From NCBI GenBank assembly GCA_019155205.2, contig JAHNZQ020000172.1:2638873-2694223 (forward strand): 55,351 nucleotides of DNA, read 5' to 3'. The notes beneath the pieces are model-generated. The model did no database searches. It saw only the letters and a program-made list of their open reading frames with translations, and was not told the origin of the DNA. This stretch comes from Gracilaria vermiculophylla. Taxonomy: Eukaryota > Rhodophyta > Florideophyceae > Gracilariales > Gracilariaceae. The position numbers were made by a program, and so were the translations under genes. Shown here piece after piece: positions 38,690 to 48,785 of the stretch; position 1 is the stretch's first letter; each line of letters starts with the position of its first letter.

Positions 38690-41151
38690 ATCTAGGTACA
38701 GGAAACTGTGGACGTGCGTGGCTGTTTCTTTCCGGCTTACGAGAAGGAAAAGACGACGGAAACTTGTAGCGTTCCAAAGCGTGCCGTTGCCAAGAACACA
38801 CAGGCTACGTGGTACTATTCGTGCGTGTGCGCCAAGTATCGAGAAGACAGCGGTGCAGAGGACACTGCTCGATAAGGAGAAAAAGATAGCTTGCTACCGT
38901 TTGATATATCGCTGAGGCATACACGATAAGAATTCGAGTGAGGCGGTTGAAGGCACGCTCGCATCTGCCTTGACAGAGAACGGTGATCTTGAGCTTGGAA
39001 GAATTCGAGTAGGGGACTGACAGCTTCCCCTTGCTGAACACTCGGTAACTCCGAACACGTGTGGTGCGTCTGCGCTAATCGCATTGGTGTCGAACCCGAA
39101 AACCTACTTACACGGCGTGTGAAGTGCACTCGCACAGGTGGAAGCCGTGTATGATGCCACCACCACGTGTATGCCACGTGGACACGATAGACGCAGAGCT
39201 CGACGGCGGGTGGGTGCCCTCCGCCGGCCAGCGCGCCGCGCGATGGGCGTATTAGAGGCCGCCGCCGCCGCCTCCTTGCGCTCTCGCCCTCTCGACGATC
39301 GGGCACGACGAAGCACTTCCTTCGAAGCTTCACACACGGAAAGGATCTGCAATGCAGAGGTCTTTCATCAGCGCCGATCGGCGGCTATGCTTTGGGTGAA
39401 AGTCCCCGGAACCGCGTGCAGAAAGTGCGGACCCGAAAGCGTCGAACCCTCTGGTCGAGAGTGTCGTCGCGGCTGAGATGGGCCAGCCCGGAGCCGAGGC
39501 ATTCCGCAGAGCTGCTTTGTCATTACCGTGGAATAGTTATGGAGTGAGCGCATAGACGGTAAGTGATCACATTTGTGAAGACCCCTATTACACGACGGCT
39601 GTGATGAAGCTTATGCTTTTATTGTACCGCTCCAGACCTATTGGCAGCATTCCACATCATATTTACCCATACTCCGGAATGCATGAGTGAGGACACGCAC
39701 GTCAGCCTGAGCTGTTTGCATTGTTTGCCAAACATTTGGCCATGGTTCCCCACGTGGTGATCTGACTTTTGTGCGTTTGTTTGCTGCGTTTTGTCGGGCT
39801 TGTGTTCGCACTTGACAGATTGCGACCGTTGCGACGCAATATGTCGAGGACTAGTAGTAGTTCAGCTGCGTAAACAGAATGGGGCTTACTCTCGTCGTGT
39901 CCCTCGTGACTCAAACCACATGTGTTGTTGTTTGCCACCTGCGTCGTAGACTGACGCATTGCCCCGCGCGCGTGCTGAGCGTGGGCAGCGCACGAGTTGC
40001 TCGTGGCACGAATGAGTCTCTAGCTAGTGTCCGGAGGCGCCTTGCTGACGGCAAGCAGTCGGCGAAACGGTCCATGGCGCGGGGCCTCAAATTTGGAAGC
40101 GGAAAAGGCACTTGCGCACGTCGTTGCGCCGGTATGACAGTGGCCCGCGCCGAAAGCTTGGTGTTCTGCTGTCTGCACAGCATTGGCCTCACGAGGCGCC
40201 AGCCGAGCATCTGTGCCGTGTCTCAGCGCCCGCACACCCACCCGCGCGACGCGCGCCCGAGGCAGCCTGTCCTGAGACGCCGCCCCGCGCGCAGCGAATA
40301 AAAACGTCGGCGCGAGATACACTCTGTGCGCGGCAGCAGTCAGTCCCGTTGACTTCTCATCCCTCGCGCAGCGCGTACAAGACGCGTGCAGTCCTTTTCT
40401 CCGTTGCCCACCGTGCCGAACTGAATGTTGAGACATTAAACAACGTCACCCGCCCCTGACGAATTTCCCCCCCCCCCCCCCCCCCCCCCCCAAGCGGTCC
40501 ATGACGTTCTATTCGCCGTATGTAACGTTATTTCTCATAACTGCAGCCCCGTGTGTCGTCCTACAAAGCTGCAGAGCCCACTCTGCTTTTCTACATGAAC
40601 ATCCCGCATCCGCTCGTTCGCTATAATATACCCTCGAGTGATCTTCTCGCATACACGTACGCGGGGCATCCAAACCATACAACCCCATGTTCGGTACACA
40701 CACTACCAAGCAACCACCATCGTGACTCGTCTCACGCACGCGTCCACATTGCAGTAAAACCGCATACACCCCTTTCTATTCGTCCACGCTTTCTTGCCCA
40801 CCGGCCTTCCCTGCCGAGTGTCAGAGCGCGACGTAGATACGCACGCAACAACACACACAAACGAACACGTGAGGATAAGGGTAATTTACATGCCACCGCG
40901 ACTACTTGACTGTACAAAAACTACTACAAACGGCAGACATGCACCATGCCATTGGTTTTTTTTTTTCTTTTTCTATTCTTCCGTGCATATACCTCGTCAG
41001 CGTCGGTGCTTGACAAGCAGAGAGGTAGCACAGCTGTTGAAATTCATCACGAACGAGCACCAAATCTTGCTCGCGGGCATCAGAGCAAGTGCGATGTGCG
41101 CACCTTGCACGCAATAAAAACATCACACGCATCAAAGTCCTTGCGACACTG
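38690..41151. other. 2.5 kb without a recognised gene
   Basis: Upstream of UBAC2 and downstream of the poly-Q gene, so it holds a promoter and a 3' region. Open frames up to 140 codons are Arg/Ser/Thr-rich and lack family features. It contains a 25-base poly-C run (40467-40491) and a T-rich run at about 40958-40977. Confidence 0.4.
40467..40491. repeat. poly-C tract, 25 bases
   Basis: An uninterrupted run of C. Such runs are rare in nuclear DNA and hard to sequence. Together with the poly-G at the right end, it raises the possibility of a base-calling or joining fault. Confidence 0.95.
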
Positions 41152-43001
41152 CTACACGGCGCTGCTTTCAGTGTTGGGCGGATCGGCGAGCTGCAGCTGC
41201 TCGGCGGCCAAACACGCATCGACCGGCCGAAGCACGGCAACAAGCTCGCCAAGCTTGGCCGCAACCGACGGCAGCAGCGGCCGGCACATCTCCACCAACA
41301 CGGCGAGGTCGCGCGCGTCCACCAACGGCGACTGCTTCGGCTTCGACAACGCAGTGGCGGCGCGCGCGGCAAACTGCTCCAGCCTGTTGTGCAGCTGGCA
41401 TTTGCTTTTGTTGTACTGCTGCTCCGGCCACTGCGGCAGCTGCGCGTTCAACTGCGCAGCACGCACGCAAAAGCGAAGCACGTCCATCCACGCCGAGGCG
41501 TCGATGAACATGCGGCCGATTTCCACAACAAGGTTCTTGAACGACATCAGCGCCTGCTTGCACCTGTGGAACGCCAGCGTGTCATTCTGCTGACCGCCGG
41601 CGGTCTGGCGCTCCGACAGCAGCTGGTACACGAGGTTGTACTGCATGCGGCACTGCGATATGTAGTGCGGAACGTCGATGGGCGCAAGCGCCTCACGAAC
41701 CACGTCCTCGGAGATCTCAGAGGCACGGATGAACGAGAGCATCTGCTCAACCAGTTGTTCCTTGGTGCGACACTTGAGAAGCTTTGCAACGCGAGACAGC
41801 TTGTCGCGCGGCTTGGTGGTCCTTGTCTGCTTCGGCGCATGGGAGGCAGCATGCTTTGTTGACGTAGACCCGGTGTGAAAGTGCGACTTGGAGAGGTTGG
41901 AGGCAGAATTAGTGAGCACGGTGTGCGAAGAAAGTTGAGCCGAGAAACTGGGGTGCGAAGAGGTGTTAGGAAGAGGGCGGATGGCGGGGTGCGGCTGCAG
42001 CGGAGGCGGCGCAGCGCACAGCGGCTTGGAGGGCGCGATGGAGTAGGGGGTGCGCGGGGGGGAGCGCTGCACGGAGTTGGTTGTGGACGGCGTGGCGGCC
42101 GTGGTGGGGGTGGTGGAGGAAGGGATCTGGGCGACGCATGACAGTTGAGGCGGCGGCGATTTGGAAAGTAGTACAGGGTTTTGACTCGGGTGCGGCGGCT
42201 GCTGCAACGGCTGTTGCAAAGGCTGCTGCGTGCGGGAGGGATGCATGACGAGCTGCGGGGCGGACTTAACGCGGGAGGCTCGGGAGGAAGACGACTGGCG
42301 CTTCTTGCGTAGCGTGTTGTTGACGCGGGGGTTGACAGCCGACGGGCACGTCGGGGGAGGCGAGGTGTGACATGTGGTGCCCGAAACAGTGTGCGTGACG
42401 CGGTTATTGTTAGAGGATGGGGACACGGAGCGAGGATTCGGGGGCTGCTGCGGCGGAGGGTGGCAGTTGTGCACGGCGGAAGGAAGGTGTGATGGGAGTT
42501 GAAGGTGGGCAAATTGGGACACGGCGGCCGGCTGCAGGGGCACGGCGCTGTTGACGGGCGGGGAGTGCGGGTGGGCGCCAAAGATGGAGAGCGGCGGGGA
42601 CGGGGGCGGCGCGGCGACGGCGCGCAGCTCGGGGGTGTCGAAAGTGTCGTGCGAGAAGTAGTGCGGAAGGGCGGCGGGGTCGTCGTGCAGCAGGGGAGCT
42701 GTGGTGGGGGGGGCATCGTCCGAGATGGGCCACACGGGATCGTCGTGGTGGGGGGAGAAGATTGGGGAGGAGGCAAACTGCGAGAGTGCGGGCGGCACAT
42801 CGGAGGAGAATACGTCGTCGATGAAGGGGGAGTCGTCAAGCATGGACGGGTCGAGGGTGGGCCTAGAGTACGCGGGCATCAGGGCTGAGGCCATGATGTT
42901 GTGGAGGGGGGAGGAGGCGGGGGGGGAGGGAGCGGCGGCGGCGGCGGCGGCAGAGGCGGCGGCGTCGCCGGCGGCGGCGGCGAGCGCGGCGATTGAGGAC
43001 G

Positions 43002-43045
<44 letters not shown>

Positions 43046-43107
43046 GTGTGGTGCTGCTGCTGCCATGCGTGCAAGGGGGCGGAGGCGAATAGCTCGGAGG
43101 CGTCCAT
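41152..43107 (-). CDS. poly-Gln/poly-Ala low-complexity protein with helical C-terminal domain
   Basis: 651 residues from MDASELFASAPL (43107), preferred because the upstream frame to 43314 is only Arg/Pro-rich. Residues 1-440 are low-complexity: a Gln run of about 11 coded by CAA, two Ala runs, then Pro/Ser/His-rich sequence with acidic patches such as DDSPFIDDVFSSD that look like transactivation segments. From about 440 on, basic and helical sequence follows: TKPRDKLSRVAKLLKCRTKEQLVEQML, ISEDVVREAL, LSERQTAG, FKNLVVEIGRMFID, AARAATALSKPKQ. No DNA-binding family is recognised. A nuclear regulatory role is a guess from composition. Confidence 0.65.
43012..43044. repeat. (TTG)11 microsatellite, codes Gln
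   Basis: Eleven perfect TTG units, CAA on the coding strand, giving the Gln run. CAG codons (CTG on +) follow at 43051-43062. Confidence 0.95.
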
Positions 43108-43937
43108 GGAGGTGGGAGAGGCGGGAGGGGAGACGGCGGGGGACGGGTGGGTGTGCGGGGGGCGGCGGTGCTGGAAGCGACGCTGAATAGACGCGAGGGG
43201 GGGGGGGCAAGGCGGCTTGATCGCTGCGGCCAGCGGCAGCGGAACGACGGACAGCAGCGGGAGCGACGCGCGCGCACGCGCGCGCGGCGCGACGCGGCGG
43301 CGGCGGCGGCACAAAAAAAGGTGGCGGCGGCGCGTCGCACGAGCACAAGGCGCGCCGCGCCCCCGTTGTTACGCGGAGCGCGCGTCGAAAGCGCGCGCCG
43401 CGCGTGGCGCGCGCGCGCCGAGCGAGCGCGGGCGGCGCGCCGCGCGTGTCGTGGCGCGCGCGCGCGACGTGCGCGCCGCTGGTTGGGCGCGCCGCGTGCG
43501 CGCGCCGCGCCGCCGCGTGTGGCGCTGCGCGCACCCTGCGCGAGCGCCGCGCCGCGCGCCGCCGCTCTCGCGACTGTCGCCGCCCGTCCCGCTGACCGCC
43601 GCCCGGCCGCCGCCTGCCGCCCGCCGCCCGCCGCCCGCCGCCAGCCGCCCGCGCGTCGCCCATCAACCCCCCCTCCCCGCTCTGCTCCTGCTCTGCCCCT
43701 CACGCTCGCGCGACCCCTCCCCCACCTCCCCCTCCACCTTCCGCAAATCATACGCTCGTGTCGTGCACTCCGCCCATCCCTAAATCCCCATCGCCGGCTT
43801 CACCGCACTCCCCGTCACTCACCACCACCACCACTACCCCCCACCCCCGCGCTCCATTCGGGCACTTGCGCTAGTTTACTCGTACATGGCTGCAGACGCA
43901 GCACTCAGCGCGCGCTACACTTACATCCCACCGCACC
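43108..43937. promoter_or_regulatory. very GC-rich spacer: upstream of the poly-Q gene, downstream of the MAP kinase
   Basis: 830 bp dominated by CG and GCC runs (densest at 43265-43660). Long open frames on both strands are Arg/Ala/Pro-only and are a composition effect. Confidence 0.45.
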
Positions 43938-45326
43938 CTACCTGCGCGTGTACTGCCCCAGCTCCGACTCCGACATCGTCACGTGGCGCCGGTACGGCCG
44001 CTGCAACGCGTACCCCCCCGCGCGCACCCCGCGGTCCTCCGTGATCTGTTCCATCACCTTCTCCTCCAGCGTGGCGCACTGCAGCGTGGGCCCCCCCAGC
44101 TGCTGCTCCACCCCCTTCATCTGCATCCCGAATCGGTCCACCGCGCTCTTCACCTTGAACTCCCTGCCCGTGCTCCACGACCGCAACACGTCGGCGCAGC
44201 TCTCCGGGTGGTACTGCAGAATCTCCTTCAAGAACTCCTCCCTCATCTCGTGCGGCGTCAGCGGCTTGCGCTCGAACTCAAACTCCCACGCCGGCAGCGG
44301 CTGCGCGCGCGCCCCCAGCCCCAGATGCCGGTACTCGGAGAAGTACGCGTGGTTGAGCGCGTCCAGCGCCGAGATGCGCTCGCTCGGGTCGAACGCCAGC
44401 ATCCCCTTGAGCACGTCGATGGCCAGCGGGTCCGCGTCCGGGAACAGCTGCTGCAGCGGCCGCGTCGGCTTGTTGGGGTTTTGAAACTGCGCCAGCACGC
44501 GCTTGGCCTGCGGGTTGCGCAGCTTCTCGATGGCGCGCGGCGGCGGCGCCCCGATCACGTCCGTGATCAGCTCGAACTGGTGCTTGGAGTTCTTGCCGGG
44601 GAACAGCACCTTGCCCCTGCCCAGCAGCTCCGCAAAGATGCAGCCCACGGACCACATGTCGATCGCCGTCGAGTAGTCGGTCAGATACTCCATGATGAGC
44701 TCCGGGGCGCGGTACCAGCGCGTGGCCACGTAGTCGGTCCAGAAGCGCGTCTCCGGCCCGTTCTGGAACGCGGCGCGCGCCAGTCCCAGGTCGCAGATGC
44801 GCAGCTCGCAGTTCGAGTTGATGAGGATGTTGTTGGGTTTGAGGTCTCGGTGAAACACTCGCGCCGTGTGCATGAAGTTGATGCCCCTCAGCAGCTGGAA
44901 CATAAAGTACTTGATGTGTTCGGACTTGAGAATGGCGCTGGTGGAGCGCAGCAGGCGGTTGAGGTCGGTGGGCATGAGCTCGAACACGACAAAGGTGTCG
45001 TTGAACTTGTCCAGTTGGCCCGGCAGCAACACGTCCTTGACTTGGATGATGTTTTCGTGCTTGGACAGCATGCGCAGGAACTTGAGCTCACGGAGGATGC
45101 GCGTGGCCATGGGGTGCGTGTCGAGGCACCTCATGATTCGCTTGACGGCCACCTTTTGGTTGGTGGCGGTGTCGACGGCGGAGCACACGATGCCGTATGC
45201 GCCCTCTCCGATGAGGTTGGTGACGCGGTAGCGGTTGAGCGCGAGGGGAGCGCTGAAGAAGCTGGCTTTGATCTTTTCCTTGTGGCGGCGTTTGGCCACG
45301 GCAGTTTCGTCTGCTGCGGTCGGCAT
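43938..45326 (-). CDS. MAP kinase with TDY activation loop
   Basis: 462 residues, a proline-directed Ser/Thr kinase of a three-tier cascade. In order: Gly loop LIGEGAYGIV (38-47), VAVKRI with the ATP Lys at 62, alphaC Glu near 80 (RILRELKFL), catalytic loop HRDLKPNN (159-166) and CDLGLAR (178-184). The DFG Phe is Leu. The activation loop RFWTDYVATRWYRAPE (194-209) carries T197-x-Y199 as TDY, the variant of one plant and algal MAPK group in place of TEY. WSVGCIFAELLGRGKVLFPG follows in the C-lobe. The C-terminal extension of about 110 residues beyond the kinase core also fits the TDY group. Divergent from the WD40 gene. Confidence 0.92.
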   Translation of the reverse strand: MPTAADETAVAKRRHKEKIKASFFSAPLALNRYRVTNLIGEGAYGIVCSAVDTATNQKVAVKRIMRCLDTHPMATRILRELKFLRMLSKHENIIQVKDVLLPGQLDKFNDTFVVFELMPTDLNRLLRSTSAILKSEHIKYFMFQLLRGINFMHTARVFHRDLKPNNILINSNCELRICDLGLARAAFQNGPETRFWTDYVATRWYRAPELIMEYLTDYSTAIDMWSVGCIFAELLGRGKVLFPGKNSKHQFELITDVIGAPPPRAIEKLRNPQAKRVLAQFQNPNKPTRPLQQLFPDADPLAIDVLKGMLAFDPSERISALDALNHAYFSEYRHLGLGARAQPLPAWEFEFERKPLTPHEMREEFLKEILQYHPESCADVLRSWSTGREFKVKSAVDRFGMQMKGVEQQLGGPTLQCATLEEKVMEQITEDRGVRAGGYALQRPYRRHVTMSESELGQYTRR

Positions 45327-46366
45327 GGTTGGGGGAAAGGATGGGGGCGGGGACGGACCGAGAAAGGACGGAGGACGGACGGACGGGGGAGGGGGTCAGT
45401 GGGCGGGGGGGGACGAAGACGTGTGAAGGCTCGGGCAACGCAGGGGGGGCGACGAAGCGAGGCGGGTGCGCAGCGGCAGGGCGCGCGTAGTGTGCGCGCG
45501 GAGGCTCGGGCAGCGGCCGAGCAAAGGCGGCGGCAGCGCAGTGGCGCAGCGCCACGCCACGGCGGCGGGCGCAGCGCGGCGGCAGTGCGCGGCAGCGGCG
45601 GCGCAGCGCAGCGTCATGTAAGCGCGCGCTGTAAGCGCGCCCGTTTTGGCGCCGCGCCGCAATTCAGGCGCGCGCTGGCGCACGTGGCCGCGTGGCACGT
45701 ACGGGCGGCGCCCACGGCGGACAGCAGCGCGGCGCAGCACGCAGCGCACGCAGCCGCTCACTGCAGGCGTTTTGGGCAGCTACACGCAGCCGCCTACGCT
45801 GCGCGCCGCGCGCGCCTTGGTGGCTTATGTGCACCTGCGCCCGCGCGCTCGAGCGCCCGCGCGTCCGCGCCCGCACACCCGCCCGCCCGCCCGCGTACTG
45901 TGGCTGCTGCGCTGCTGCTGTCTCTGCCCGCCGCTGCGCGCCCGCGTCGTCTGCGCCCTCACGCCCGTCGCCTCCCGCCTCTCCCCGCCGCCCCCCGCCC
46001 GCCCCCCACCGCCCCCCGTCGCCCTGCGCCGCCCTGCGCCGCCTCCCTCCTTCGCGCGCATCGTGCCGTGCCGCCCCCGCCGCCGCTCGCCACCGCCGCC
46101 TGCGCCGCCTGCGCCGCCTGCGCCGCCTCCACTGACGCTTTGTGTTGCAGAACCGCTCGCTTCGCTCCCTCTTTCTTCCTCCGCACGCATCGCTCGGCCC
46201 TCCACCGTTCCGCCCCGCCCTCCGCGCTGCCGCGCTCCCCCCTGGCCCGTCGCCCCGCCGTCGCGCCTCCCCGCCGCGCTCCGCCGCCCTTCCCGCCCAC
46301 GCGCACCGCTGTTCGCGCGCGCCGCCGCGACGTGTGTTACCCCCGCCGTTTTCCGTTCGCACCGAC
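45327..46366. promoter_or_regulatory. divergent promoter region, MAP kinase / AMBRA1-like
   Basis: About 1 kb, extremely GC-rich, with short repeats such as GCGCAGCGC and a (GCCGCCTGC)-like run at 46095-46132. A TTTGTGTTGCAG sequence at 46139-46150 looks like a splice acceptor, so a 5' UTR intron of the WD40 gene is possible. Confidence 0.4.
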
Positions 46367-48013
46367 ATGCAGCTTGACGTGCCCTTCACGCCGCCAGTGC
46401 CGCAGGCGTACCACGTTCCGCACCTGCCGCTCACGCCCGCCGACTCCGACGCCGACATGAGCAGCGTGCGCCGCCGCCCGCGCCGCGCCACCGGCCACAA
46501 CTTCGTGCGCGCGCGCGAGTTGGGCGCCGCCGACTCGTGCAGCCGCTCGCTGCACTCGTGGGCCGAGGGCGCCACGCTGCGCGCCCTCGACGCCGGCCGC
46601 TACGTCCCTCTGGACCGCGCATACCCCCTCGTGCGCAGCACCATCAGCATTGCCTTCAGCCACGACTCGCGCTTCTACGCCTCCACGCACGGCGATCACA
46701 CCGTCAAGGTGTTCGAGTACCCGTTCGGCAACCAAATTGCCTGCCTGGAGGGGCACCCGCGCACCCCGTGGACCGTCCGCTTCCACCCCACCGACTCCTC
46801 CATTCTCGCCTCCGGCTGCATCGGCCACGATTGCCGCATCTGGGACCTGTCCAAGCGCGTGTGCATCCGGCGGCACACCTTTGGAGCCAGCATTTCGTGC
46901 GTCAGCTTCTCCCCGGACGGCGCCCTCTTGGCCGTCACCTCCGGCCGCAAGCTCATGCTGTGGGACTGGATGCAGCCCACCGCCGACTGCGATCGAAACA
47001 CCTCCTCCGAGCTTGATGGCCACAACCGACCGGGCCTGCCGCGCCAGGTCATAGAGGGGCGCCAGCCATTTCACATGGTAGACTTTCACCCGTCCGGAAC
47101 CATGCTCATGACCGGCGAGAAGAACGAGACTCGCAACTCCTCGTCGGTCCACGAGGCCCCCAATGCAGCCAGGGAGCAATTCACCCTCAAGCTCGTCATA
47201 CACCGCTTCAACAGCCGCTTGGGTGACCGCTACTCGGAACCGGTTCTTGTCGTCCCTCGAGCTGTCGCTTACAACGATGCCGGCATTCATTTCTCCCCCT
47301 GCGGAACAATGCTCGCCGCTTGCATTCCCATCCCCTGTGACCAACCCAACGACTTCCACATTGCCGTCATGTCGCTCGTCAAGAAGGCCGATGTCAATGT
47401 GGGTACCGTGCTGTACAGTTCTCCGTTGGATGCTGGAAGGGTTAGCGCGCTCACCAACCTCAAGTTCTCCCCGACCTCCACCCACCTTTTGGCCGGCTTT
47501 TCGTTTCGCTCCACGAATCCCGTGCTGCGCATGCAGGCAGAGCACTACGACGCCACGGCCGGCGCGCACCCTGACAAGCTCGACCGCCGACCCCCGCAGG
47601 TGCGCGTCGTGGATATTTATCATATCAGTCGCCATTTCAAGCTGATCAGGAGCTTGTGCGCCGACATGGACGTCAGCGAGGGACACACTGGCGGCCCTGA
47701 AGATGAGATTAACGTTGCTGTGTTCGCTCCCAACCTTGGCATGGCCGATGGCATCGTGTATGGAACACAAAAGGGGCGCATTCGCATGTTCCAGATGGCA
47801 ACGGGGCCCGTGGCAAAGCTGCCTTCTGCGGAATGCAGTGCAGACGAAGACGTCTCGGACCTGTCTGAGCAGAGTTCCAATCGCGTGTGCGAAGAAGACA
47901 TGCAGCCCACGGTTCCCCGCAGCAATTACGCCGGCTCACGCTACATGCTGCGGCCCCTGCCTTCTCGAGGGAGGAATCGGCGCCGCATGCTTTACCATCT
48001 GCACCCGGCATGA
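46367..48013 (+). CDS. AMBRA1-like WD40 protein (DCAF3 type)
   Basis: 548 residues from MQLDVPFTPPVPQ. The start was chosen because everything upstream in frame is Pro/Arg/Ala filler and the first Met precedes a plausible N-tail. WD40 repeats at residues 85-220: STISIAFSHDSRFYASTHGDHTVKVFE, then TPWTVRFHPTDSSILASG with DCRIWD, then ISCVSFSPDGALLAVTSG with LMLWDW. This is the N-terminal half-propeller of AMBRA1, whose second half lies far along in animals. Later strands (VDFHPSGTMLMTG, IHFSPCGTMLAACIP, LKFSPTSTHLLAGF) supply more blades. In animals AMBRA1 is a CRL4 substrate receptor and autophagy regulator. This protein is much shorter, as in plants, and lacks the long disordered insert. Confidence 0.75.
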   Translation: MQLDVPFTPPVPQAYHVPHLPLTPADSDADMSSVRRRPRRATGHNFVRARELGAADSCSRSLHSWAEGATLRALDAGRYVPLDRAYPLVRSTISIAFSHDSRFYASTHGDHTVKVFEYPFGNQIACLEGHPRTPWTVRFHPTDSSILASGCIGHDCRIWDLSKRVCIRRHTFGASISCVSFSPDGALLAVTSGRKLMLWDWMQPTADCDRNTSSELDGHNRPGLPRQVIEGRQPFHMVDFHPSGTMLMTGEKNETRNSSSVHEAPNAAREQFTLKLVIHRFNSRLGDRYSEPVLVVPRAVAYNDAGIHFSPCGTMLAACIPIPCDQPNDFHIAVMSLVKKADVNVGTVLYSSPLDAGRVSALTNLKFSPTSTHLLAGFSFRSTNPVLRMQAEHYDATAGAHPDKLDRRPPQVRVVDIYHISRHFKLIRSLCADMDVSEGHTGGPEDEINVAVFAPNLGMADGIVYGTQKGRIRMFQMATGPVAKLPSAECSADEDVSDLSEQSSNRVCEEDMQPTVPRSNYAGSRYMLRPLPSRGRNRRRMLYHLHPA

Positions 48014-48785
48014 GTGGCCTTTGCCTCAGAGTGCGCGAGTTACGCTTGGAAAATGATGCCACGTTTAGTGGCCATGTCAATGGTTAATCCAAGAGAGGTA
48101 GGTTTAGTGAGAAATGTGATGCCGGTCTTTACTTTACGGGGATTCAGAACATTTCTTTCTGTAGAATGTAGTCTTGAGTTGTTCTCATGACGCTGGCACA
48201 CGAATGACCCCTCCCCCCCATCGTGAAGGGGGTCCATACGTTTCAGAGTCTTAGACGTAGAGAGTAAGAGAGTCGCGAGTGCTGTGTACCTACCCATGCA
48301 CTTGATTGTTTATTGTCTTGTTTGCATGCAGTAATGAAGAGCTGGCGAGCTCTTTGAATTTTACCTTGGAGAAGTTTGCCGTTCCACTTTTCGAACGTTC
48401 TAATGGTGCACATTAGGGGGAGGAGGCCGCGGCCAGGAAGCAAATTCCTATGCCGTGTCACGTCACTTGGGCCATCAGGACGTTTTGTCGCATGGGGGGG
48501 CGCCCGGGCTCTGCATTCGGGATCTTGGAGGACCCCATTTACCACCCCTTCTCCCCCCTCGATTGATCACTTGATGATGCACCGAAATGCCTTTAGATAA
48601 TAAACAAAGCTAGAATACAATCCCGAGGTTTTCACAGATCTGCAGTTGTACTGTACTTGAGTGAGTATGATTGCCAACTTGCTAACTTTAAAAGTGTACA
48701 TGTAGCATAAAAATGTGAATGTGGAGGTGGTGACCTCCCACCCAACGTGCGTGACTGACACGCTGTTATAGAAGCATAGCTAATC
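48014..48785. other. convergent 3' spacer
   Basis: 772 bp between the convergent WD40 and transporter genes. Clearly AT-richer than both. No gene seen. Confidence 0.5.

Noticed and set aside
43983..46460. 825-codon + frame over the MAP kinase
   Set aside because: Antisense shadow of the kinase extended by GC-rich spacer without stops.
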